Position numbers and translations under genes: made by a program | Part shown: positions 23,403-34,903 of the stretch, piece by piece | How positions within the stretch are numbered: position 1 is the stretch's first letter | How the letters are laid out: each line of letters opens with the position of its first letter | Notes under the pieces: generated by a model | Database searches by the model: none | What the model was told of the DNA's origin: nothing | The model's input: only the letters and a program-made list of their open reading frames with translations | Assembly (NCBI GenBank): GCA_022432975.1 | Contig: CM039506.1 | Coordinates: 12,723,506-12,787,505 of the forward strand | Direction of reading: 5' to 3' | DNA length: 64,000 bases | Source: Begonia masoniana | Lineage: Eukaryota > Streptophyta > Magnoliopsida > Cucurbitales > Begoniaceae

Positions 23403-26400
23403 CTAAGCAAAGAGATCCGGATATTGAGTCCTAACATCCGCTTCTCTTTCCCATGTGGCATCCTCCCCATTGTGATTACGCCATAAAACTTTCACCAATG
23501 GGACCACTTTGTTGCGCAATACCTTGACTGAGGTATCCAGAATCTGTATGGGCCTCTCTTCATATGTCAATGTCGGCATGATATCGAAGTCCACGTGTTC
23601 CACGATCTGAGTTGGATCTCGTACACATTTCCTCAGCATCGACACGTGAAAAACATTGTGTACTCCTTCCATAGACGCAGGTAACTGTAGTCTGTACGCC
23701 ACGCTTCCCACACGCTTCAAGATGGGAAAAGGGCCAATGAACCTTGGGCTTAGCTTCCCTTTCTTTCCAAACCTCATCACGCCCTTGAAAGGTGACACCT
23801 TCAAGAATACTTCATCACCTTCAGCAAACTCTAAATCCCTTCTCCGATGGTCTGCATAGCTCTTCTGTCGACTTTGTGCAGCCTGGATTCTTTGCTTGAT
23901 CGCCGTTATTACCCCAGACATCTGTTGCAGTATTTCGGGGCCGATAAGCTTGGTTTCTCCGACTTCATCCCAACATAATGGGGATCTACACTTCCTGCCA
24001 TAAAGTGCTTCATATGGAGCCATACCGATCGTAGCCTGGTAGCTATTGTTGTAAGCAAACTCCACAAGTGGCAGGTATCTACTCCAAGGAGCATGAAATT
24101 CCAGCACGCACGATCTTAGCATATCCTCCAATGTCTGAATCGTTCTCTCAGATTGTCCATCCGTCTGTGGGTGAAATGCCATGCTGAAGTCCAATCTAGT
24201 GCCCAAGGAGCTTTGCAAACTTTTCCAAAATCTGGAAGTGAATCTGGGATCACGGTCTGAGACGATTGATACAGGAATGCCATGCAGCTTAATAATCTCA
24301 CTAATATACAGCTCGGCATACTGATCCATGGTGAACGTCGTCTTCACAGGTAGAAAATGGGCCGACTTCGTTAATCTGTCCACTATGACCCAAATGCTAT
24401 TATGGCCTTTAACTGTTCTTGGCAGACCAACAACGAAGTCCATTGTAACGTTCTCCCATTTCCATTCGGGAATCGGAAGAGGTTGAAGCGTTCCACTTGG
24501 TCGTTGATGTTCAGCTTTGACCTGTTGGCATATCATACAAGACTCCACATATTTTGCCACTTCATTCTTCATATTCGGCCACCAGAAGTGAAGTTTCAAA
24601 TCCTGGTACATCTTCGTGCTTCCAGGATGCACAGAGAAAGGAGATGAGTGGGCTTCCGATAAGATGTGCTTCCGTAGCTCTTCGTCTTTCGGAACATACC
24701 ATCTGTTTTTGAACTTTAGAACTCCATCTCCCGAATAACTGAAATCGGAAGAAGCCATTGGTACTTTGCTCACCATATCAGCCATCTCTTTTGAATTGGT
24801 CTTCTGAGCTTCTTTAATTCGGTCCAGGACGGTGGGTCGTAGCGTCAAATCTGCTAGTATGGCCGATAGCCCAGAAACCATCTCCATATCGAACTTCTGT
24901 ATCTCCGTCCTCAAAGGCATTGATACGGCCGACATAACTGGTTGCATGGTAGCTGGCATCCTACTCAGTGCATCAGCTACCACATTAGCTTTACCAGGAT
25001 GGTATTTGATCTCAACATCGTAATCTTTCACAAATTCTAACCACTGCCTTTGTCTCATATTCAACTCTTTCTGAGTAAAGAGGTACTTCAAACTCTTGTG
25101 GTCAGAAAACACCTCACATGACTGTCCATATAGGTGGTGTCTCCATACTTTCAGCGCAAATACAACTGCCGCTAACTCAAGGTCGTGAGTAGGGTAGTTT
25201 TGTTCATGGTTCTTCAACTGTCTTGATGCGTATGCTACCACTTTACCCTCTTGCATCAATACGCATCCCAGGCCAATCCTTGACGCATCACAGTATACGC
25301 TGAATTTGCCATCTTCAACTGGCAATACTAACAGAGGAGCAGTGGTTAATTTCTGCTTAAGTGTCTGAAAGCTCTCCTCACATGCTTCAGACCACTTGAA
25401 CTTGATTTCCTTCCTTGTTAAGCTGGTCATAGGCTTCGCGATCACAGAAAACCCCTTGATGAATTTCCTGTAATAACCAGCTAGCCCGATAAAGCTTCGT
25501 ACTTCACTTGCATTTCTCGGCCTGGGCCAATCCCTCACAGCCTGAATCTTGGCCGGGTCCACAGATACTCCTTCAGCAGACACCACGTGGCCCAAGAAAT
25601 TAATCTTGTTTAACCAGAACTCACACTTTGACAGCTTGGCATATAATTGATGTTGCTTTAGGATTGACAGTACCATAGCCAAGTGTTTCTCATGCTCAGC
25701 CACACTCCTGGAATAAACCAGAATGTCGTCGATGAAAACGATCACAAATTTATCCAAGACATCATGGAATATCCTGTTCATTAGGTCCATAAATGCTGTC
25801 GGAGCATTAGTCAACCCGAACGACATCACCAAGAACTCGTAGTGCCCGTACCGGGTTCTGAAGGCAGTCTTTGGAATATCCTCAGCTCTGACCTTCAACT
25901 GGTAATAGCCGGAGCGTAAGTCAATCTTAGAAAATACCCGAGCCCCCTGTAGCTGGTCAAATAAATCGTCGATTCTCGGCAACGGGTACTTATTCTTGAT
26001 CGTCAACTTGTTCAGCTCACGGTAGTCAATACACATCCGTAGGGACCCATCCTTCTTCTTAACGAACAAGACGGGAGCACCCCACGGAGAGAAACTTGGG
26101 CGCACAAAACCCTTGTCCACTAGTTCTTTCAGTTGAGTCTTCAACTCTTTCAGCTCTATTGGTGCCATGCGGTACGGATTCTTTGATACTGGTTCCGCAC
26201 CAGGATACACATCGATTTCAAACTCGATGTCACGATCAGGTGGCAATCCCGGTAAGTCATCTAAGAAAACCTCTGAGAAGTCCCGGACTACCGAAATGTT
26301 TTGAAGTTCCACCTCATTTTGCCTCTGAACATCCACAACGTGGGCAAGAAATCCGATGCATCCTGACTTCATCAGTCGTTGAGCTTTCAAGGAAGATATC

Positions 26401-27373
26401 ACAGGCATACGGTGTTTCTTCGGTACTGCCTGATAAGAGAATTCTACTTCATTTGGGCACTTAAATGACACAAGCCCGGACCTACAGTTGATGGTGGCAT
26501 AATGTCTAAATAGCCAGTCCATCCCCAGAATGACATCGTACCCTTTCATACCGATGACGATAAGATCGGCATAAAATTTCTGGTCTCCCATTGACACTAT
26601 ATCACCCCTTACAACCAGCTCGGAGTGCATAAACTCTCCGGACGGTAGCATAACGCTGTAAGGCTGATCTGACGACGTACTACAAAACTTTTGTCTAACT
26701 ACGAAGTCTATTGCCACGAACGAATGTGTGGCCCCCGTGTCCCACAAGGTATAAGCAGGCACATTACATACTAATATTGTACCTGTAATTGCTGTGTGCT
26801 GATCAGCATTATCGACGTCCTCCATCATTGCAAACACTCTAGGCATAGCACCAACCGGCCTTGTGTCAGGCACCGGACAATTCCGGACTTGATGGCCTTC
26901 TTTACCACACCGGAAACATTGACCAGTAAAGAGCCTGCAGTCTCCTGTATGATTCTTCTGGCAACGTGGGCAGACAGGAGGCTGAGGAGCTCCCATAGGT
27001 CTCTTCCCTTTGTCCTGGTAAGTAAGGGTCTCATTGGGCCTTTTAATGCCCCTGTTCTGTTGCTGTTGAGGATGTACATTCTGAATCTTTTGTTGTTGTT
27101 GTTGTTGAGGAGTATTTCTTATAATTCCTCTCGGTGGTTCTCTCTGTCTCTGGGACTTTATTTCTAAGGCCTCCAGTTGATAAGCCTTGGCCACCACTTT
27201 CACATATGGTGCCTCATCAAAACCTCCAGTCGTGATTCCTCGCAGAAGGTCCATCTTTAAACCTTGAATAAACTGGTGCACCTTGTTCTCATCAGTGGCC
27301 ACCATGTGTGTTGCATATCGGGATAGCGACTCAAATTTCTGAACATACTCGGCCACAGATCCATACTGTCGCA
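23403..27373 (-). CDS. gag-pol: Gyp2 Gag C-terminal part-protease-RT-RNase H-integrase-chromodomain
   Basis: An uninterrupted frame; counting from the Met at 27356 it has 1317 residues. Order with rough residues: Gag C-terminal part 1-130 with a Gln-rich linker, zinc knuckle [14 protein letters not shown] at 147-160, protease DTGATHSF at 206, RT with [16 protein letters not shown] and active-site FIDD near 540, RNase H ([16 protein letters not shown]), integrase zinc region ([15 protein letters not shown]), integrase core with D-D-35-E ([23 protein letters not shown]), then [10 protein letters not shown] and a chromodomain-like C-terminus ending QYPDLFA. All catalytic residues I can check are present. 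It reads on from the Gag start at 27835 but for a one-base deletion near 27374. Confidence 0.95.
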
Positions 27374-27374
27374 G

Positions 27375-27835
27375 CGAGAAAACTCAAGTAACTTCTCCTT
27401 TCTCACTCCTCGGTCAAAGTACTTATCGTAGAAAATCCCCTTGAACCCTTCCCAGCTCAATGCCACTGTAGACGACTGTACTGCATCCCACCAGAATCCA
27501 GCACTTTCAGTGAGATGGAACGTGGCACAAGTAACCTTCTTGTTGTCTTCTACTTCTGCATAACTGAACATCTTCTCCATAGTTCGAATCCAGGTTTCAG
27601 CACGGGTCGGGTCTGTAGACAACCCATCAAATGAGGGTGGCTGAAGTCGCCGGAATCTGTCTCCACTATTGTCTCGCGGTGCATTATCACGATTGTTATT
27701 TCCATGGTTATTGTTTCTGTCGTCTTCTCTGGCCATCATTCGATCAACCATGCGGGATTGTACCCCCACCAGCTCTGTCAATCGGTCTATGGCCCGAGAG
27801 CTTTCACTGGATTCTTCCTGATGTCCTCTCACCAT
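27375..27835 (-). CDS. gag: Gyp2 Gag, N-terminal part (upstream of frameshift)
   Basis: It begins [10 protein letters not shown] at 27835 and shares the N-terminus of Gyp3 Gag (41541). The capsid-type Gag domain follows ([30 protein letters not shown]). Near 27374 the sequence lacks one C present in the Gyp3 copies at the same spot, so this frame leaves the Gag reading at SRCDSMDL and ends at 27257. Upstream, 27836-28002 holds only the short untranslated leader and primer site. With that single lesion the element cannot make full-length Gag-Pol from this copy unless the lesion is a sequence error. Confidence 0.9.
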
Positions 27836-27986
27836 TTCTAAGATAGTCCTATAAGAATAACAGAATAACCTAATTTTAAATAAACAGGACAGTTACAGTA
27901 ATCTAAATACTTACAGTTGGTGGAGCGATCTCACGTGGCGGGTTGCGCAGTCAGACACTTCACAGAATCGGTTTTAAAACCGTGTC

Positions 27987-27998
27987 TCTCTGATACCA
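27987..27998 (-). other. Gyp2 primer binding site
   Basis: Minus strand TGGTATCAGAGA, four bases inside the LTR. It agrees with the initiator tRNA-Met site at 11 of 12 bases. Confidence 0.88.
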
Positions 27999-28416
27999 TT
28001 ACTGTGACGACCCGAAACCGAACCCGATCGGGGTCCGGGATCGAAGCCGTCACTCCGGGACATTTGCAGAAAATGGGCACATATATTTTTTTTTTTTTAA
28101 CAGAAAACAGGGAACAGAACGTTTACAAACTATAAAACTTCACCGAGAGAGAGAGTTCTCAGGAGTTGAAAGCAAAATGGAATTCAATAACGGATAACAG
28201 AAGAGAAACGAAAATGCAGGAAGACAGGGACATTTAAGAGAACTTAACTGGGAAGAAGCATACTGTGGAAGGCTACGGTGTATAACAGAACTATGCACAA
28301 TTCGGAAATGAATAACAGAAGAGAAGAAATGGCGAAGAAAATAATTAAACAGAATGGACAGGAAGTAAACCAGAAATCATAAGCATAGAAGCAGGAAGCT
28401 GTTGGGCGAAAGGCGT

Positions 28417-28820
28417 ATGACGTCATCGGAAGAAAAGATGACGTCAACCGGAAGACAAAATTATAAACTGGGCGGAAGACTTATGCTGACGTCAACCGGA
28501 AGACAAAAATTATAAACTGGGCGGAAGACTTATGCTGACGTCAACCGGAAGACAAAAATTATAAACCGGGCGGAAGACTTATGCTGACGTCAACCGGAAG
28601 ACAAAAATTATAAACTGGGCGAAAGACTTATGCTGACGTCAACCGGAAGACAAAAATTATAAACTGGGCGGAAGACTTATGCTGACGTCAACCGGAAGAC
28701 AAAAATTATAAACTGGGCGGAAGACTTATGCTGACGTCAACCGAAAGACAAAAACAGTAAACATAACCGGCAGAAGGTGATGACGTCAGCCGGAAGATGG
28801 ATGACGTCAACCGGTAGATA
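28417..28820 (-). promoter_or_regulatory. TGACGTCA array in Gyp2 5' LTR
   Basis: GACGTCAACC units start at 28440, 28488, 28537, 28586, 28635, 28684 and 28733, the same number and spacing as the other LTR. The last unit has ACCGAAAGAC instead of ACCGGAAGAC. Confidence 0.7.
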
Positions 28821-29432
28821 AACACTTAAAACAGCAGTGAACGTGATCGGAAGATGCAGTTTTTGAGATAAAACTTGGAAAATTTTAACATAAAGACTTA
28901 CAGGCAGGGAACATCAAAACAGGAGGCATGAGGGCTTCAGACCCCCAAACCAGATTTCAAAACAAAGTTTTGAATTCATTCTCTACAAATGACGGGAGTT
29001 CGAGCAGACAAACTGCATGGATAGCTCTAAAACCAGAAGCTGTCCATGCATGACCTGAAAATGGAGAACTCAAGCAGTTCCAGAATGTTTTCAAAACATT
29101 TAAAATATATGGGTACAATCTGTCAAATACAGAGGTTTAAAATACACCACCATTAAAACCTATACATCGTTTATAATTCACAACAGAACTAAACAGACAG
29201 GACCTTCATTCCAGAATTTCACAACAGGAGTTTTGAAAACATAAAGATACAGATTTCACATTGGTTTTAAAGTTTCAAAAGCTATACAGGACTTGACCTA
29301 ACATAAAAAAAAATACAATCTCACAGGGATAACATTGATCCGACTGCAGCAACCAACCCCAGTGAGCTCGATCCTCCAACTACATCAGCTCGCCATTTTG
29401 AGGCACAAGGTCCTCATCAAGAGTATCCGTAC

Positions 29433-30189
29433 CTACAACAGGGAGTTCACCTATGAGCCTAGAGCTCAGTAAGAACATGAGATGCAATGGTGCATATGTT
29501 GTGCATGAACGTTTCAAATACATGAACATTACATCACTTCACATTTAGTTTCACTGGACAGGAAGGTATAAGTGGGAGGAGGAGCTGGCGCAACAGGATG
29601 TACATGCCACTTTCAGGACATAACAGGAGTACTTGACAGGATGCCAGTCCTCGTCCACACTTAACCATACATTTTCTTTACAGGATTTTATCTTACTTAC
29701 TTCAAAACCGGTGCTGAAAACATTTGCATGATTTTACAGGAAAACGTGTATGCATGAATCAGTGCGATGCTTAAACTTAACATTTCAGGTGACAGAATGA
29801 ATACAACAGAGAACAGAATATAACGGAAACACGTTTAACTTAAAACATAACCTAAAACCTATCTACCCGAACCAGACCTAGTACCTCCGAGTTGTAGGGC
29901 CTTAAGGGCCAACGTAGATGCATGAACTTACCTGTGTGCAGCTAAGTAGTATGCTCGAACGTCTCTGGAAAGCTCGGACCTGTAGCATGAATGTTCAGAG
30001 TTTAAACACGCTACAAATGCTAACTAATATCTCGTAGGAAATGCAGCAAACACATTTCAACTCTTTAGAAAACACACCAACGTGTTTTCATCCAGAAACA
30101 GTGAGTTTTCACCGAAAACCGAAACCCTAAACTTCGATAAAAACTCACCTTAAACTTGTCCAAATTTATTAGCATTAAAAGACGCTCAC
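29433..30189 (-). other. Intron/mini-exon-like module in Gyp2 5' LTR
   Basis: Same sites as the other Gyp2 LTR: donor at 30189, mini-exon 29979-29932 (48 nt), GTAAGT donor at 29931, acceptor ending at 29433. Confidence 0.6.
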
Positions 30190-30580
30190 CTTTGCTGAAG
30201 AAAACGGAGAAACGCTGGAGAAACAAAGTGTGGAAGTTTTGTTTCAATCGCTTGGAAGAGAGAAAGCCGAGAGAGATGAGGGGAAACAGAGAAGTGAATG
30301 AACATTCACGTAGGAGAAAGAACTTAACTTCTTCAACAAGCTGCCACATGTCAATCATCTATTTGTTTTCTCCCACCAACCTTAATTTCTTCCTAATTTG
30401 CCCTTTCATTGGTTTTTAACTAAAACATTATTTAGTTTAATCGATACGGTCTCACGAATCACCCTCGCTCGATTAAACACATCGACAATTTTATTAAAAA
30501 CAATCATTGCATTCATATCGGAGAAATTCTGCTTACATATTCGGGGAATAATTACATAGGCAAAACTGCCGGGTGTTACA

Positions 30581-31662
30581 CTAAATGGAGGGTTAGTACA
30601 TATGTAATGACTATATCAATGGACATTACTTTGAGTAAACATAATCTATAATTTTAAGAGTGCAACTCTAAGTATTTAGTGGACTTACTTTAGAGTTAAT
30701 AATTACGTTAATTGATATAAAGAGTTTATATTAATTAACGAAAAAATTATTGAAGCTTAAAATTATAGGTCCATCGGTCCCTTTGTCACCTTCTATCATT
30801 ATTCGAATAATAGAAAAATGAACAAAGAAGATTAAATAATTAACTATGAGTTAATTATTTAATACACTCAATAATAAGTTTATTATATTTCATTAGATGA
30901 AATGTTGAATAATCAACTTATAAGACACATGACAAAAGTTGTCATAATTAATATGTTTGTTATGTTTCATTAAATGAAATAATTGAATTGTTCAATTAAT
31001 TAACAAACATAAAGTTGTTTTTGAAAATAGTTTTTTAAAATGAATTTTGCCAAATCATGGTGCCAAGTGTAAGGTCATGATGAGAAGTTGTTTTGATTTC
31101 CATAACATCTTTAACATCTTTTGTTATAAATGTTATTAAGAAATCAATTCTAACTTAATGGTAAATTAAATTTTGTAACAATTGTTTTAAATGTTATGAT
31201 AATTGTTGCAAAATTCTTACACTATAAATAGAGGTTAAGACCTCATTTGTTTTATATAGTGTGGGAGAATTCATTTTGAGAAACAATCTATTTTAAGAGC
31301 ATTTCCGTGATGGTTTAGAGAATTGTTCTCTATATCCATATAGATCGTCTCATGTGTTGAGAAAACGATCTATCACAAAATTGAGTGTGATCTTTTATGT
31401 TCATCACGCCCACACGTCCTTATTCGAGGTGAGGAGGATTGATAAAGAAGATCAAAAGCTCTTGGATATTAAGAAATTGTTCTTCAAAGGTAATTTCTTT
31501 AAATCTAAATTATTTGTTTATTGCATATAATTATTTATATATCATAAATGACGATCCTATAATTATGATGAAAAAATTGTTTTTCATAATTTTTGAGTTG
31601 CGCACGTATGAATGTTATGAACACCATTAATTCCGCCGTGTGAGGGAATTTAAATTCCAACA
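30581..31662 (+). repeat. Cop1 5' LTR, second part
   Basis: It resumes with the duplicated CTAAA (30581-30585) and ends AATTCCAACA, with the primer site two bases on. It matches 38576-38718 followed by 63346-64000 of the 3' LTR. It holds the empty site for Gyp3 (GATATAAAGAGTTT near 30715). Confidence 0.93.
31223..31230 (+). promoter_or_regulatory. Cop1 5' LTR TATA box
   Basis: A perfect TATAAATA, about 430 bp before the LTR end, in the usual place for the promoter of a plant copia LTR. Transcription would start about 30 bp downstream, giving an R-U5 of about 400 nt. The matching box in the 3' LTR is at 63851. Confidence 0.7.
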
Positions 31663-31664
31663 AT

Positions 31665-31676
31665 TGGTATCAGAGC
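31665..31676 (+). other. Cop1 primer binding site (tRNA-iMet type)
   Basis: TGGTATCAGAGC, two bases after the LTR end: a full 12-base match to the usual initiator-Met site. Confidence 0.93.
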
Positions 31677-32924
31677 ATCAATACTTTTATGATATATTAA
31701 TAATGTGATTTTATGAAAATCATGATATGTGATAATGAGTAGGCTCATGCATTTTTAATATTATATATTTTCAAATGTTGAATGAATGAATTGCATGATT
31801 GAAATAATGATCGTAATTTCATGTGGCCGATTTGGGTTAGGATATTTTTGTAAACCCAAATTTGTCTTGGGTAAATGATTATTTATGTAATAATGATGGA
31901 GATCAAAGATCGGTGGGTTCGTGTCTACGGTGCGTATGTTGACACCATGTTGTATGACACATAAAGATGGAGGCTAAAATAATCATTGGATGAAGGTGCT
32001 CCACCAAGATTTATTTGTTACATGTAATTTTAGAAATACCCAAATCGACCCGGTCATTATTTCATTTACTTTTATGTTTGATATATTTTTTTATTATCAT
32101 GCATTCGCACGTCATATAGAATTTGCATGTAGAGCCTACTCATGTTTTATAGTTTTCTCACATTGACATGCATTTAAATGTATGATTTTTAAACTTTATT
32201 TTTTTTAATAAATCAGTTTATTAAATTAAATATTTTTAATTTGATTAAAACTAAATTTATGAATTATGTGAGAAAAGAGAGTAGTATGAAATTTTAATTG
32301 TTAAAATTTATACTATTTTATCATTTCTAAATAAATTGTTTATTTAGAAGAAATTAATTTGATTAATTTATTAAAACTTAATGGAATATAAGATATTTCA
32401 TAAATCACTATGATTCTAAATAAAAGAGTGGGAGCGGGGACTTAGGCGTAACTTCTCATGGTCTCCATCGTTGATCAACAACGTGAAATTTGAGTGGGGC
32501 TCCGAGACGACTTTGTTATCGTCCTCCCTAAGGAGAGTATTCACTTAAATCAATACCAAGGTTGATCTCCTAGAGATAGGCTTTATAAAATTTATTTTAT
32601 GATTGTTTGTCCCTAAGGCGACAATTATAAGTTAAATTTTATTAGACTAAAACGATGGTATACACTCATAAAAATGTGATTAAAAGTGTTATTCACATTT
32701 TGACTAAATAAATCGATAGTTAATAAATTTTGAAAATATAAGATATTTTAAAATAAATTTATTAATAGATAATATTTTTACCCAAAGGAGAAATATTATG
32801 TATCGAGGCTATAAAAGCATTTGTATTTCATTTAGTGATTTAACATACTCATGCATCATTTTATCATGCCATATGTTATGAATTTTAAGCATAATATTAA
32901 TCTTTATTTATTCATTACAACATA
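31677..32924 (+). other. Cop1 untranslated leader
   Basis: About 1.25 kb between primer site and gag without a supportable gene. Long leaders of this kind hold packaging signals in copia elements; I cannot pinpoint one. Confidence 0.6.
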
Positions 32925-33743
32925 ATGTCTTCTTTTATGATTAATTTACTCGCGACTAAAAAGTTGACTGGCGATAATTTCGTCAACTGGAAAAAGAACA
33001 TGAATATGATTCTTGTGCATGACAACTTGAAGTTTGTTCTGACCGAGGAGTGTCCTCTAGTCCCTACTGAAAATGCAACGAAAGAGGAGAAAGAACCGTA
33101 TGAAACATGGAAACGAGTAAATGACAAAGCTCGTTGTTATTTACTTGCTTCAATGACTGATGTTCTCAACACAAAGTTTGAGAACACAGAGACTGCTTAT
33201 GAGATAATGGAGTCTCTTCAAAACATGTTTGGTCAACCATCTGACCAAGCTTGTCATCAAGCTATCAAGAAGGTCATGAATAGCAAGATGCGAGCTGGTA
33301 CCTCTCTTCGAGAACATGTGTTGATGATGATCAGCACAATTCATGAAGCTGAGATAAATGGGGCCCATATTGATGATGCTACCCAAGTGGGCATGATTTT
33401 AGAAAGTTTAAGCCCACAATTCTTACAGTTCAAGAGCAACTACTTCATGAACAAACTGAGTTATGATATGACTCAGTTGCTCAACGAGCTTACGACCTAT
33501 AAGTCCATTTCTTCTGTTGAGAAAAGAGGAGAGATTAATGTTATTGAACATTCCTCTTCTCATTCTTCCCTTAAAAAGCGGAAGAAATTTCAAAAGAAGG
33601 CTAGAGGTCAAGGAGCATTTCAAGCAGGAGGTAGGAAGGACAACCCCAATAAAAGGAACAAGTCAAACAAGGAAAACAAGAATAGCTCAAGCCAGAAAAA
33701 GCCCAAAGGAAAATGTTTCCATTGTGGAATTGATGGCCATTAG
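32925..33743 (+). CDS. gag: Cop1 Gag (stop within the zinc knuckle)
   Basis: 272 codons from MSSFMINLLATKKL. It has the copia Gag plan: N-terminal LTGDNFVNWKKNM block, then LLASMTDVLNTKFE, MESLQNMFGQPSD, LREHVLMM and ILESLSPQF, a Lys-rich basic region, and the start of the nucleocapsid knuckle CFHCGIDGH. The next codon is TAG at 33741, where the family has a Trp before KRNC; the frame is otherwise open beyond it. A single G-to-A change in TGG explains this. Gag would form the cytoplasmic particle. As it stands, the zinc knuckle and everything after it are cut off. Confidence 0.92.
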   Translation: MSSFMINLLATKKLTGDNFVNWKKNMNMILVHDNLKFVLTEECPLVPTENATKEEKEPYETWKRVNDKARCYLLASMTDVLNTKFENTETAYEIMESLQNMFGQPSDQACHQAIKKVMNSKMRAGTSLREHVLMMISTIHEAEINGAHIDDATQVGMILESLSPQFLQFKSNYFMNKLSYDMTQLLNELTTYKSISSVEKRGEINVIEHSSSHSSLKKRKKFQKKARGQGAFQAGGRKDNPNKRNKSNKENKNSSSQKKPKGKCFHCGIDGH

Positions 33744-34903
33744 AAGAGAAACTGTAAAAAGTATCTCGATGAGCTAAAACAAAAGAAGACAGGTAAATCT
33801 GATTTACTTGTTATTGAATCTTGTTTAATTGAAAATGATTTATCACCCTGGATAATAGATTCAGGTGCGACTAATCATGTTTGTTGTTCTTTACAGATGC
33901 TTAATTCCTATCGGAAGCTAGCTAATGGGGAGTTCACTATGAGAGTGGGCAATGAGGCACTTGTTTCAGCTTTAGCAGTGGGAGAAACTAAATTACAATT
34001 TCAAAATAAATTTTTATAACTGAATAATGTTTATTTTGTACCGGGGTTTACTAGAAACCTCATTTCAGTTTCTCTCTTATTTGAACAATGTTACTCAATT
34101 TCTTTTAATAATAATATTGTTGTTATTTCAAGAAATGGTTTAGATATTTGTTCTGTTTTTATTGAAAATGGACTTTATATGATAAGGCCCACCAATAAAA
34201 CATTGTTGAATACTGAAATGTTTAAAGTGGAATTGCCTAAGTCCAAAAAGCTTAAAATTTCTCATGGCAATAACACATATCTTTGGCACCTTCATCTAGG
34301 TCATATTAATCTAGATAGAATTAATAGACTCGTAAAGGAAGGTCCTTTAAGAAATCTAAATGTTGGATTTCTGCCGGTCTGTGAATCATGTCTAGAGGGA
34401 AAAATGACCAAGAGACCTTTTTCTGCTAAGGGTCAAAGGGCCCAAGAACTCATACATTCAGATGTGTGTGGCCCAATGACTACTCGAGCAAGAGGTGGTT
34501 ATGAGTACTTTATCACTTTTGTTGATGATTACTCAAGATATGGTTATACTTATCTAATTCAATTTAAGTCAGAAAGTTTCTTGAGTTTAAAGCTGAAGTT
34601 GAAAAACAGTTAGGTAAAACGGTCAAGTGTCTTCGATCAGATCGAGGGGGTGAATACCTTGATTATCAATTCAAGGATTACTTGTTAAAACATGGGATTA
34701 TATCTCAGCTAACAACACCGGGCACTCCTCAGCAAAATGATGTTGCTGAGAGGATAAATAGGACTTTACTTAACATGACTCGATCCATGATGAGTTACTC
34801 TGTACTTCCAAAATCATTTTGGGGATATGCCATTCAGACAGCGACTTACATTTTGAATGTGGTCCCATCTAAGTCTACTCCTAAGACACCTTTAGAGTTG
34901 TAG
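33744..34903 (+). pseudogene. pol: Cop1 protease and integrase (broken)
   Basis: After the gag stop the frame continues with KRNC, then protease WIIDSGATNHVC. A TAA follows NKFL near 34017. The integrase zinc region is readable from about 34179 (LWHLHLGHINLDRI, CESCLEGKMTKRPF). The core starts HSDVCGPM and FITFVDDYSRYGY. A frameshift near 34575 (after QFKSES) puts the rest in another frame: CLRSDRGGEY (second Asp) and GTPQQNDVAERINRTL (Glu), in which the family usually has QQNGVAER. This ends at TAG 34901-34903, again at an expected Trp (TPLEL-W-NGHKP). Confidence 0.9.

Larger units (their letters stand above)
20784..30580 (-). mobile_element. Gyp2: nearly complete Ty3/gypsy chromovirus
   Basis: 9797 bp, flanked by CTAAA at 20779-20783 and 30581-30585. 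LTRs 20784-23362 and 28003-30580 differ by only scattered bases, so insertion is fairly recent. Inside, on the minus strand: primer site, gag, protease, RT, RNase H, integrase, chromodomain, polypurine tract. The coding region is whole apart from one single-base deletion near 27374. The 3' LTR of Cop1 has the empty site (AATCTAAATGGAGG near 38575). Confidence 0.95.
28003..30580 (-). repeat. Gyp2 5' LTR, 2578 bp
   Basis: Near-identical to 20784-23362. It differs in single bases and in the length of the T-run near 28088. Its inner end adjoins the primer site. Confidence 0.95.

Noticed and set aside
27987..27998. tRNA gene fragments at the TGGTATCAGAG words
   Set aside because: These are primer binding sites next to LTR ends; no cloverleaf is present.
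28244..28447. Small frame (also at 21025-21228) translating as hydrophobic peptide
   Set aside because: Identical in both Gyp2 LTRs only because LTRs are copies; it overlaps the 49-bp array and leader region.
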